The notes below the pieces were generated by a model. It made no database searches, was not told the origin of the DNA, and saw only the letters and a list, made by a program, of their open reading frames with translations. Source: Streptomyces longispororuber (GTDB lineage Bacteria > Actinomycetota > Actinomycetes > Streptomycetales > Streptomycetaceae). From it: a DNA stretch of 57,782 nucleotides. Shown here one piece after another: positions 16,007 through 23,733 of this stretch; positions within the stretch are counted from its first letter, which is position 1, and each line of letters starts with the position of its first letter. Location of the stretch: positions 1 to 57,782 of the forward strand of contig NZ_JAMOLN010000039.1 in the NCBI RefSeq assembly GCF_024448165.1. Reading direction: 5' to 3'. Made by a program: the position numbers and the translations under genes.

Positions 16007-16943
16007 CCGGGCCCGCGGCGCCGGCCGCCCCGTCGGCGCCCTCGTCGAAGGACGCGAAGTAGGCGGCGGCCATGTCCTCGTTCCCGTGGCCCTGCTCGGC
16101 GGCGCGGGCCAGGCGGGCGGCGCTCGCCTCGGCGACGTCGAGGCGGACCCCGTTCGCCCGGCCCGCCTCGACGATGAGGCGGGCGTCCTTGGCCGCCGTG
16201 TCGACCGCGAACTGGGCCGGGGTGAGCCGGTCCTCCAGGACGAGGCCCGCCTTGAGCCGCAGGTACGGCATGTCGAGGCCACCGCCCGCGATGGCGTCGA
16301 AGAACGACTGCGGGTCGACGCCGAGCGCCCGGGACAGCGCGAGCACCTCCCCGGCGGCGTTCGTGGTCGCCAGCACCCAGCTGTTGGCCACCAGCTTCAG
16401 CCGGGTGGCGGAGCCCGCCGCCCCGTCCTCGCCGGTCCACACGGTGCGCGCGCCGACCGCGTCGAGGACCGGCGCCACCGCGTCCCGGTGCTCTCCCGGG
16501 CCCGCCGCGAGGATCAGCAGCTGACCGGCCTCGGCGGGCTGCCGGGTGCCGAGGACCGGGGCGTCGAAGAAGACCAGGCCGTGGTCGGCGGCGAAGTCCG
16601 CGAGGCCGTCGATCGCCTCGATGCCCGCGGTCGTGGACTGCAGCCAGGCGGCGCCGGGCCGCAGCCCGGCCGCGGCCTGCCGCATCACGTCGAGCGCGGC
16701 GGGCCCGTCGTACAGCATCGTCAGCACGACGTCGGCGCCGGTGACGGCCTCGGCCGGGGTGTCGGTGACGTGCACGCCGTCGGCGGTCAGCGGTTCGGCC
16801 CTGTCCCGGCTGCGGTTCCAGGCGCGGACGGTGTGCCCGGCGCGCGCGATGTTGCGGGCCATCGCCGCACCCATGATCCCGGTGCCGAGGACGCTCACGG
16901 TCAGCTTGTCGGCGGGGGCTGCGGGAGTGCTCTGTTCACTCAT
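15999..16943 (-). CDS. NAD(P)-dependent beta-hydroxyacid dehydrogenase (HIBADH/GLYR family)
   Basis: A 314-residue protein with the dinucleotide-binding GTGIMGAAMARN near the N-terminus. GSATRLKLVANSWVL holds the catalytic Lys of 3-hydroxyisobutyrate dehydrogenases and glyoxylate reductases. The substrate-site motif FFDAPVLGTRQPAEAG is also family-typical, though with LGT where many members have SGG. ATG 16943 is used; a TTG at 16967 with AGGAAG upstream is a serious alternative and would overlap the methyltransferase. It is the last gene of the P450-methyltransferase-dehydrogenase run. Substrate unknown. Confidence 0.86.
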   Translation of the reverse strand: MSEQSTPAAPADKLTVSVLGTGIMGAAMARNIARAGHTVRAWNRSRDRAEPLTADGVHVTDTPAEAVTGADVVLTMLYDGPAALDVMRQAAAGLRPGAAWLQSTTAGIEAIDGLADFAADHGLVFFDAPVLGTRQPAEAGQLLILAAGPGEHRDAVAPVLDAVGARTVWTGEDGAAGSATRLKLVANSWVLATTNAAGEVLALSRALGVDPQSFFDAIAGGGLDMPYLRLKAGLVLEDRLTPAQFAVDTAAKDARLIVEAGRANGVRLDVAEASAARLARAAEQGHGNEDMAAAYFASFDEGADGAAGAAGPVS

Positions 16944-16953
16944 GGCGTCAACT

Positions 16954-17799
16954 CTATGTCCGGTCAACGCTCTTCCTGCGGGCCACCCGCAGCTCCGTCA
17001 GGTACCGCTTGGTGACCCGGCCGCCGTAGTGGCGGTCGATGAGATCGCCGACGCAGTCCAGCAGGCCGGAGCGGGCGGCCGGTTCGAGGTCGCGGGTGCC
17101 CGAGAAGGTGCACAGCAGGTCGCGGTACTCCTCCGTGGTGAAGGTGATGTCCCACTCGTGGCGCCGGAAGACGGGCGGCTCGAACCGGTCGGCGCCGGGC
17201 AACGTGGCATTGCCCTGCGCGACGTGCCGGTTCGGCGCCTCCTGGCTGTCGTACGGGATGTCGGCTGCGGGCGTCGGGCGCAGGCCGGGCGGGGTGGCCG
17301 GGTCGAAGCGCTCGTAGCAGCCCTGGACCGCCACGAAGAAGTCCTCCGTGCCGCCCGCGACGTGGTGCGTCGACACCGTCGCGAGCGTCCCGCCGGGGCG
17401 CAGTGCCCGGGCGGACTTGGCGACGCGGACGGCGGGGTCGATCCAGTGGAAGGACGTCGCCGCGAGGACCACGTCGAACGGCTCGGCGGGCAGCGGCCAG
17501 TCCTCGAAGGCGGCCACCTCGACCTCGGCGCCGGGGTGTCCGGCGAGCCGGCGGCGGGCCACGGCCGCCAGTTCGGCGCCGAGTTCGACGGCGACGATCC
17601 GGCAGCCGCGCTCGGCCAGCGGCACGGTCGCCTTGCCCGTGCCGCAGCCCACTTCGAGGATCCGGCAGCCGGGCCCGGTCCCCGCGAGTTCAGCGAGGTC
17701 GTCGTACATGCCCGGCGGGTAGCCGGGCCGCGCGCGGTCGTAGATCTCGGCGTCCTGGGTGAAGGTGCGGCGCAGCCGTTCCCGCTCGGTGTCGGTCAT
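16954..17799 (-). CDS. Class I SAM-dependent methyltransferase
   Basis: A 281-residue methyltransferase. Motif I is ILEVGCGTGKATVPLAERG; the acidic residue binding the ribose is in VAVELG; DVVLAATSFHWID and ALRPGGTLATV follow. This is the Methyltransf_11/25 pattern seen in small-molecule methylation. ATG 17799 lies 15 bp after the P450 stop; a GTG three codons earlier is possible. Its position between a P450 and a dehydrogenase suggests tailoring of one small molecule, but no scaffold-building enzyme is nearby. Confidence 0.88.
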   Translation of the reverse strand: MTDTERERLRRTFTQDAEIYDRARPGYPPGMYDDLAELAGTGPGCRILEVGCGTGKATVPLAERGCRIVAVELGAELAAVARRRLAGHPGAEVEVAAFEDWPLPAEPFDVVLAATSFHWIDPAVRVAKSARALRPGGTLATVSTHHVAGGTEDFFVAVQGCYERFDPATPPGLRPTPAADIPYDSQEAPNRHVAQGNATLPGADRFEPPVFRRHEWDITFTTEEYRDLLCTFSGTRDLEPAARSGLLDCVGDLIDRHYGGRVTKRYLTELRVARRKSVDRT

Positions 17800-17813
17800 C
17801 CGCGCCACGCTAC

Positions 17814-19046
17814 TCAGAAACGGACCGGCAGCCCCACCGGATATGAGCCGTCCCCGGCGAAGCCCACCCGCTGGACGGCGTCCCGGCCGCCGGCGAGGGT
17901 GAGGCCGTCGCGGCGCAGCCAGAGCTCCTCGACGAGCACCTCGGTCTGCAGGTTGGCGAGCGCCGCGCCGATGCAGCGGTGGGCGCCGTGCCCGTACGCG
18001 ATGTGGCCGGTGCCGCGGGCCGGTTCGCGGCCCAGGTCGAGCCGGCCGGGCTCGGGAAAGGTCCCGGGGTCGCGGTTGGCGGCGAGCAGCCCGCTGGTGA
18101 CGCCCTCGCCGCGGCGGACCCGGACGCCGCCGAGCTCCACGTCCTCGGTGGCGTAGAGGGTGGCGCCGACGTGCACGGCGGAGACGTGCCGGAGCAACTC
18201 CTGCACGGCGCGCGGCAGCAGATCGGGGTCGGTGCGCAGCCGGGCCGTCTCGTCCGGGTGGTCGAGGAGGGTGAGGACGGCGTCGGTGAGGAAGAAGGCG
18301 GGCGGCGCGATGCCGGTGTTGATGAGGAGGAAGACGAGCGCGATCATCTCCTGCCGGCTGAGGCGCTGGTCCGGCGCCGCCTCCGCGTCGGAGCGCAGCA
18401 GGTCGGAGGCGAGGTCCTCGCCGGGGGCTGCGGCGCGGCGGTCGAGGAGGCCGTCGATGTACTCGGCGAGGCGGTCGATGCCGGGCAGGAAGCGGTCCGG
18501 TTCGCCGGACTCGTAGTCGCGCATCCAGCCGGCGACCTTGCCGCGGTCCGCCTCGTCGACGCCGATGATGTCGCAGATGACCTCGGTGACGACGGGGTAG
18601 GCGAAGCCGGTCAGGAACTCGAACTCGGCGCCGCTCGCGGTGAGTTCGTCACCGAGTTCGCGCACCACGCGCTGGATCCGCGGGCGCAGGGCGGCGATCC
18701 GGCGCGGCGCGAAGGCGCGCATGACGTGGGTGCGCAGCCGGGCGTGGTCGGGCCCGTCGACCATCACCAGGATCTCCAGGTAGAGGCGGTACTCGGGCGG
18801 CAGCCCCGCCTCGTCGAGGAGTTCCGCGCCGAGGCCGCCCCCGTCCTGTCCCGGCACCTTGGCGAGGTCGCGGACGAAGCGGGGGTCGGCGAGCACCGTC
18901 TTGACCACGTCGTACCGGGTGGCCAGCCAGACCGGGGTGGTGGTCTGCGGCAGCGTGACGCGCAGCAGTGGCGCCTCGTGGCCGTGCGAGGCGTCGTCGA
19001 TCTGCTGGTGGGTCAGCTCGATGGGGGCGGCGGCGAATTCGGTCAT
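17814..19046 (-). CDS. Cytochrome P450 with atypical I-helix
   Basis: A 410-residue bacterial class I P450. Heme-binding YGHGAHRCIG places the thiolate at C358; ExxR is E283-R286 (QELLR); C-helix HxxxR is H101-R105. The I-helix reads LLINTGIAPPAFFL. Where most P450s have [AG]G-x-[DE]-T it has TGIAP, so both the acid (A247) and the alcohol (P248) are missing. Proton delivery must differ, or chemistry may be non-standard. No ferredoxin gene accompanies it. The start ATG is preceded by CTCCCTCC rather than a ribosome site, and a TAGATG box 8 bases upstream would allow a leaderless transcript. Substrate unknown. Confidence 0.92.
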   Translation of the reverse strand: MTEFAAAPIELTHQQIDDASHGHEAPLLRVTLPQTTTPVWLATRYDVVKTVLADPRFVRDLAKVPGQDGGGLGAELLDEAGLPPEYRLYLEILVMVDGPDHARLRTHVMRAFAPRRIAALRPRIQRVVRELGDELTASGAEFEFLTGFAYPVVTEVICDIIGVDEADRGKVAGWMRDYESGEPDRFLPGIDRLAEYIDGLLDRRAAAPGEDLASDLLRSDAEAAPDQRLSRQEMIALVFLLINTGIAPPAFFLTDAVLTLLDHPDETARLRTDPDLLPRAVQELLRHVSAVHVGATLYATEDVELGGVRVRRGEGVTSGLLAANRDPGTFPEPGRLDLGREPARGTGHIAYGHGAHRCIGAALANLQTEVLVEELWLRRDGLTLAGGRDAVQRVGFAGDGSYPVGLPVRF

Positions 19047-19097
19047 GGAGGGAGCATCTACGGGAACCTACGTACGGGTGGGATCCGTGACCGGTTC

Positions 19098-19126
19098 GTG
19101 ATGCCCCGTGCCTCCGTCGGCATCAC
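19098..19126 (-). terminator. Hairpin at the end of the siderophore-binding-protein gene
   Basis: GTGATGCC (19098-19105) and GGCATCAC (19119-19126) form a perfect 8-bp stem with a 13-base loop. It overlaps the binding-protein stop codon on the minus strand and is a likely terminator of the esterase-binding protein operon. The rest of 19047-19122 is the P450 upstream region. Confidence 0.5.
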
Positions 19127-20112
19127 CCGGCCAGCGCCTCCTTGACGTCGTCGAGGACGATCCGGGCGGAGAGCGGGCCACCGGCGCTGTTCCACGCGGA
19201 GCCCTCGACGACCACGACGTGGCCGTCCTGCTCGGCGCGCAGCGAGCCGAAGTTGGTGGCCTTGCGGGCCTCGCCGTACGCCTTCTCGCCGTCGGCCCGG
19301 TCGCCGAGCGTGCCGAGGAACAGCCAGTCGCCGTCGATGGTGTCGAGCTTCTCCAGCGAGACCGGTTCGCTGTGTCCGGTGCTCGCGCCCTGCTGGTCCT
19401 TCGGCCGGGTGAGGCCGAGCGCCTGGAGGGTGGAGCCGACGACGCCGTCGCCCTTGCCGACGACCGACGGCGCGCCGTCCTGCCAGCGGATCACGGAGAC
19501 GGACTTCCCGGCGTTCGCGCCGAGCTGCTTCTTCGTGGCGGCGACCCGCGCGTCGAAGTCGGTGAGCCACTTCTCGGCGGCGGCCTTCTTGTTGAGCGCG
19601 TCGGCGGTGTCGGTGAAGGACTTCTTCCAGTCCTCGTTGAGCTTCGCGGTGACGACGGTCGGCGCGATCTCCTGGAGCTTGTCGACGGTCTTCTTGGCGC
19701 CGGTCGTCTCGTCGAGCAGGATCAGATCGGGCTGCAGCGCGGCGAGCTTCTCCAGGTCGGCCTCGGCGACGGTGGCGACGACCTGTGCCTTCGACGCCTT
19801 GTCGGCGAGGTAGCTGGACACGCCCCGCTGGCCGCGCCCGGCCGTCGTGCCGACCGGTTCGACGCCGAGGGCGAGCGCGGCGTCGGTGGTCGGCTCGCTG
19901 AGCGTGACGACCTTGCGCGGGGTGCCGGGCACGTCGACCTCGCGGCCCTGGGCGTCGGTGATCCGTCGTGTCGTCTCCGCCGCCGCCTTCGCCTTCCCGC
20001 CGCCGTCGCCGCTGTCGCCGTCGCCGCCGCAGGCACTCAGGAGCAAGGCCCCCGTGACGGCGGCGGTCGTGGGGATCAGGGCGGCGCGGCGGAAGGTTCG
20101 GGGGGAGGACAT
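19123..20112 (-). CDS. Iron-siderophore ABC transporter binding lipoprotein
   Basis: A 329-residue periplasmic-binding protein of the FepB/FecB class. The signal ends in lipobox LLSAC (Cys28). The domain begins TRRITDAQGREVDVPGTPRKVVTLSEPTTD, and LQPDLILLDETTGAKKTVDKL is the typical inter-lobe segment. It starts at ATG 20112 with TAGGAG upstream. It is the second gene after the esterase homologue in the minus-strand transcript from the iron box. It should capture a ferric siderophore at the cell surface for the FecCD permeases on the other side of the box. Confidence 0.92.
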   Translation of the reverse strand: MSSPRTFRRAALIPTTAAVTGALLLSACGGDGDSGDGGGKAKAAAETTRRITDAQGREVDVPGTPRKVVTLSEPTTDAALALGVEPVGTTAGRGQRGVSSYLADKASKAQVVATVAEADLEKLAALQPDLILLDETTGAKKTVDKLQEIAPTVVTAKLNEDWKKSFTDTADALNKKAAAEKWLTDFDARVAATKKQLGANAGKSVSVIRWQDGAPSVVGKGDGVVGSTLQALGLTRPKDQQGASTGHSEPVSLEKLDTIDGDWLFLGTLGDRADGEKAYGEARKATNFGSLRAEQDGHVVVVEGSAWNSAGGPLSARIVLDDVKEALAG

Positions 20113-20162
20113 GTGCGTATTGCTCCTAGGGACAAGGGGGTTGACCGGTGGTGCGTGGGGGT

Positions 20163-21497
20163 TCAGGGGGTCGGTCCCGGCGTCGCGCCGAACAGGCGGA
20201 CCAGGGTGTCGGCCAGGGCGACGTGCCAACAGGCTTGGTCGTGCCCGCCGTTGAACTCGCGCCGGGTGACCTGGTAGCGGGCCGAGTGCAGGGTGTCGTA
20301 GAGGGCTCCGCAGTGCTCGGCGGCCGGGCCTTCGTGGAGTCCGACGTCGAGGTGGACGGTGACGGGCCGCGCCGGGGTGGTGGCGAACCGGGTGACGAGC
20401 CACGGCACGCCGAAGACGTGCTCGTGCCGCCCGTCCGGCGGGAGCCCGGGCCGCCACCACAGCGACGGCGACTGGGCGACGACGTGGCCGAACCGGCCGG
20501 GGCGCAGGTGGCCGGCGTGCAGTGCGGTGACGCCGCCGAGGCCCTGTCCGGCGACGACGGTGCGCGCCGGGTCGGAGGTGACGGGCCAGCGGGCGGCCGC
20601 CCAGGGCAGCAGTTCGTCGGCGAGGAACTGCACGAAGGCGTCGCGCGCGCCGAGTTCGCGGTCGCGGGTGGCGCGGTCGACGGCATCGGGCGCGAGCACG
20701 ACGAGCGGCGCCAGCCTGCCCTCGTCGATCAGGACGTCGAGGGTGTGCTGCAGACCGGTCCGGCCGAGCCACATGTCGCCGTCGCCGAGCACCAGGACGG
20801 GCAGCCGCTCGTCCGCGCGGCGGCGGCCCGGCGGCACATAGACCCAGACGTCGCGGTGGCCGCCGAGCGCCGCCGCGGGTGCCCGGTGCCGTTCGACCCG
20901 GCCCGCCGGGCGCTCGCCCCGTGACCGGTGCCGGGGTTCGGCGGGCGCGTCCGGCAGGGCGAACACGGACGACTCGGCGGGGCCCCAACGGGTGGGCAGG
21001 GAGCGGGGGTTGAGCGGGTCGCGGGTGGCGTGCACAGCGAGGGAGCGCAGGCGCGCCTGGAGGACGCCGGGGTCGGTGGGCGGTTCCTTGGCGGAGACGT
21101 CGGCGGCGATGCGGTAGGTGCCGCGGTGGTCGGCGCGCAGCCGCAGTCCGAGGTGCCAGACGTCGGTGCCGGGGACGGGTTCGAGGAGCGAGCCCGCCAG
21201 GTGGTCGCGGTCGGCGAGGCGGTTCGCCACGAGCAGCACCTGCCGGGTGGCGCGGTGTCCCCGCCACAGGAACGTGACCACCCGGTGGTCGGGCGCGCCG
21301 TCGATCTCCTCGACGAGCGGGGTGCCGCGTCCGGCCACGTCCTGCCAGAAGGCGGCGGCACAGCGGGCCCGTCGGGCGTCGTCGGCGCCGGTCAGCTGTT
21401 CCAGGAGGCGGGCGACGCGCGGGCCGGTGACCCGGGCCGGCCGGTGGTCCGGCAGGGCTGCGGGCCGGTCGGTGGGGGCCGCCGTCTGGACGCGCAT
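20163..21497 (-). CDS. Enterochelin-esterase (Fes) homologue lacking the nucleophilic Ser
   Basis: A 444-residue Fes-like protein with an N-terminal early-set domain (about residues 45-160) and an alpha/beta-hydrolase domain of the esterase D type. Fes enzymes cleave trilactone siderophores to free iron in the cytoplasm. The nucleophile elbow, normally GQSxGG, reads GQGLGG: codon 319 (bases 20541-20543 on the minus strand) is GGC instead of AGC. The catalytic His region FNGGHDQACW is intact. The paralogue at 23734-24972 keeps GQSLGG. This copy may be a non-hydrolytic siderophore binder, or the base may be a sequencing error. It is the first gene after the iron box. Confidence 0.88.
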   Translation of the reverse strand: MRVQTAAPTDRPAALPDHRPARVTGPRVARLLEQLTGADDARRARCAAAFWQDVAGRGTPLVEEIDGAPDHRVVTFLWRGHRATRQVLLVANRLADRDHLAGSLLEPVPGTDVWHLGLRLRADHRGTYRIAADVSAKEPPTDPGVLQARLRSLAVHATRDPLNPRSLPTRWGPAESSVFALPDAPAEPRHRSRGERPAGRVERHRAPAAALGGHRDVWVYVPPGRRRADERLPVLVLGDGDMWLGRTGLQHTLDVLIDEGRLAPLVVLAPDAVDRATRDRELGARDAFVQFLADELLPWAAARWPVTSDPARTVVAGQGLGGVTALHAGHLRPGRFGHVVAQSPSLWWRPGLPPDGRHEHVFGVPWLVTRFATTPARPVTVHLDVGLHEGPAAEHCGALYDTLHSARYQVTRREFNGGHDQACWHVALADTLVRLFGATPGPTP

Positions 21498-21547
21498 GTC
21501 TCCTCTTCCTCCAGCAGCTTCGTCAACACAATTGTCAGAAGTTGTAG

Positions 21548-21566
21548 TTAGGTTAGCCTAAGCTAA
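21548..21566 (+). promoter_or_regulatory. Iron box (DmdR/IdeR operator)
   Basis: TTAGGTTAGCCTAAGCTAA is a near-perfect 19-bp iron box. It sits in the 73-bp divergent region between the two halves of the siderophore locus, so iron-loaded DmdR would repress both directions. It ends 4 bp before the permease ATG, with TTGTCA (21532-21537) as a possible -35 element. Confidence 0.88.
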
Positions 21567-21570
21567 TCAC

Positions 21571-22632
21571 ATGCTCACTGGAACACGCCTCCGCCCCGGA
21601 GAAGCACCACGGCTCGTCGCGCCCGGCCGCGACGGTCCCCACCGGGCTCCGGGGCTGCCCCTGGGCGTGCTCCTCGGCCTGCTCCTGCTGGTCGCGGCGG
21701 CCCTGCTGTCGCTGTGCGTGGGCACCGAGCGCATTCCGCTCGACGACGTCCGGTCCGCCCTGTTCGCGCCGTCCGGATCGCGGTTCGACAACATCGTGCG
21801 CGAGCTGCGGGTGCCGCGGACCCTCATCGGGATCGCCGTCGGCGCGGCCCTCGGCCTCGCGGGCGGGGTGATGCAGACCCTGACCCGCAATCCGCTCGCC
21901 GACCCGGGGCTGCTCGGCGTGAACGCGGGGGCGTCGGCCGCCGTCGTCACCGCGATCAGCGTCCTCGGCATCACGTCGTTCACCGGCTACCTGTGGTTCG
22001 CGCTGCTCGGCGCGGCCGTCGCCGCCGTCGCCGTGAACGCGCTCGGCGGCACCCGCGCGGCGACCCCGGTCCGGCTCGCCCTCGCGGGCACGGCCGTGAA
22101 CGCGGCCCTGTTCGGCTACGTCAACGGGCTGCAGCTGTGGGACCTGGACACGCTCGACTCGATGCGCCACTGGTCGGTGGGGACCTTGGACAAGCGGGAC
22201 CCTCAACTCCTGCTCCACGCCCTGCCGTTGCTGGTCGCGGGCGCCCTGCTGGCGTGCGCGCTCGGCCGGCCGCTCGGCGCGCTCGCGCTCGGCGAGGACC
22301 ACGCCCGCGCGCTCGGCACCTCGGTGCGGCGCACCCGGGTCCTGTCCGTCGTGGCGATCACGCTGCTCTGCGGCAGCGCGACCGCCCTGTGCGGCCCGAT
22401 CGGCTTCGTCGGCCTGATGGTCCCGCACGCGGTCCGCGCGTTCACCGGCCCCGATCCGCGCCGGCTGCTCCCGCTCTGCGCCCTGTTCGCGCCCGCCCTG
22501 CTGCTGGTGTCCGACGTGATCGGACGCGTCGTGGTGGCGCCGTCCGAGATCCAGGCCGACATCGTCACGTCCTTCCTCGGCGGTCTCGTCTTCGTCCATC
22601 TCGTCCGGCGGCGGAAGGTGGCCCGGCTGTGA
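21571..22632 (+). CDS. Siderophore ABC transporter permease, FecCD family (1)
   Basis: A 353-residue FecCD/BtuC-like permease with eight to ten membrane segments. Family motifs include LRVPRTLIGIAVGAALGLAG, MQTLTRNPLADPGLLGVNAG and PIGFVGLMVPHAVRAFTGPD. No ribosome site can be fitted between the iron box and ATG 21571, so the mRNA may be leaderless. The GTGA overlap with the second permease couples their translation. The two form the channel for ferric siderophore uptake. Confidence 0.92.
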   Translation: MLTGTRLRPGEAPRLVAPGRDGPHRAPGLPLGVLLGLLLLVAAALLSLCVGTERIPLDDVRSALFAPSGSRFDNIVRELRVPRTLIGIAVGAALGLAGGVMQTLTRNPLADPGLLGVNAGASAAVVTAISVLGITSFTGYLWFALLGAAVAAVAVNALGGTRAATPVRLALAGTAVNAALFGYVNGLQLWDLDTLDSMRHWSVGTLDKRDPQLLLHALPLLVAGALLACALGRPLGALALGEDHARALGTSVRRTRVLSVVAITLLCGSATALCGPIGFVGLMVPHAVRAFTGPDPRRLLPLCALFAPALLLVSDVIGRVVVAPSEIQADIVTSFLGGLVFVHLVRRRKVARL

Positions 22633-23708
22633 GCGTCGCCGACCGTCCCACGACGCTCCGGAAGGCCGGGCACGGCACGCGCGGGACCGTGCTGCGCGCG
22701 GGCCGCTGGTCGCTCCGCCTCGACCCGCGCACCGTCCTCGTCTGTCTCGCGCTGATCGTCGTCACGGCGTGCCTCGTGGTCCTGTCCGTCGGCACGGGCA
22801 CGTACGCGCTGTCGCCGCTGGAGGTGCTGCGCACGTTCGCCGGGCACGGGCCTCCGGGGGCCGGGTTCATCGTGCTCGACCTGCGGCTGCCGCGCGCCGT
22901 CGTGGCCGTCCTGATCGGCTTCGGGACGGGCATGGCGGGCGCCGTGTTCCAGTCCGTCACCCGCAATCCGCTGGGCAGCCCGGACATCATCGGGTTCGGC
23001 AACGGCGCGTCGGCCGGCGCGCTCGTCGCCATCGTCGTCCTCGACGCGGGCGCGCCGCAGACCGCGCTCGGCGCACTGGCCGGCGGCTTCGCCACGGCCG
23101 CCGCGGTGTACCTGCTGGCGTGGCGCCGCGGGGTGCACGGCTACCGGCTCGTACTCGTCGGCATCGGCGTCTCCGCGGTGCTCGGCGCGGCGACCAGCTT
23201 CCTGTACGTGCGCGCCGACATCGGCAAGGCGGCCCAGGCGGCGAGCTGGATGATCGGCTCCCTCAACGACCGCGGCTGGACCGAGGTCCGGATCGCGGCG
23301 CTCGGCCTTCTCGTCTGCGCGCCCGTGGTCCTGGTCCACGGCCGCCGGCTGACCCTGCTCGAGATGGGCGACGACGCGGCGGGCGCGCTCGGGGTACCGG
23401 CCGAGCGGAGCCGCCTGGTCCTGCTGTGCGCGGGCACCGGCCTCACCGCGCTCGCGGTGGCCGCGGCGGGCCCCGTCCCGTTCCTGGCGATGGCCGCGCC
23501 CCAGCTGGCCCGCCGCGTCACCCGCGCACCCGGCCCGAACGTGCTGCCCGCCGCCTGGACGGGCGCCCTGCTGGTGACGGCCGCCGACCTGATCACGCAG
23601 CGCGTGACCGGTTCGGCGCTGATGCCCGTGGGCGTGGTGACAGGCGTCGCCGGCGGACTGTTCCTGGCCTGGCTCCTGCTCCGGGAACGCCGGGCCCACC
23701 GTGTCTGA
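22629..23708 (+). CDS. Siderophore ABC transporter permease, FecCD family (2)
   Basis: A 359-residue partner permease with a roughly 30-residue polar N-terminus. It carries the FecCD motifs LRLPRAVVAVLIGFGTGMAG, FQSVTRNPLGSPDIIGFGNG and GPVPFLAMAAPQLARRVTRA. GTG 22629 overlaps the first permease stop by 4 bp. A FepC-type ATPase gene would normally follow, but the next gene is an esterase homologue and no ATPase is found anywhere in the window. Confidence 0.92.
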   Translation: MSVADRPTTLRKAGHGTRGTVLRAGRWSLRLDPRTVLVCLALIVVTACLVVLSVGTGTYALSPLEVLRTFAGHGPPGAGFIVLDLRLPRAVVAVLIGFGTGMAGAVFQSVTRNPLGSPDIIGFGNGASAGALVAIVVLDAGAPQTALGALAGGFATAAAVYLLAWRRGVHGYRLVLVGIGVSAVLGAATSFLYVRADIGKAAQAASWMIGSLNDRGWTEVRIAALGLLVCAPVVLVHGRRLTLLEMGDDAAGALGVPAERSRLVLLCAGTGLTALAVAAAGPVPFLAMAAPQLARRVTRAPGPNVLPAAWTGALLVTAADLITQRVTGSALMPVGVVTGVAGGLFLAWLLLRERRAHRV

Positions 23709-23733
23709 CCGAGGAGAAGGAGACGAGCACCGC

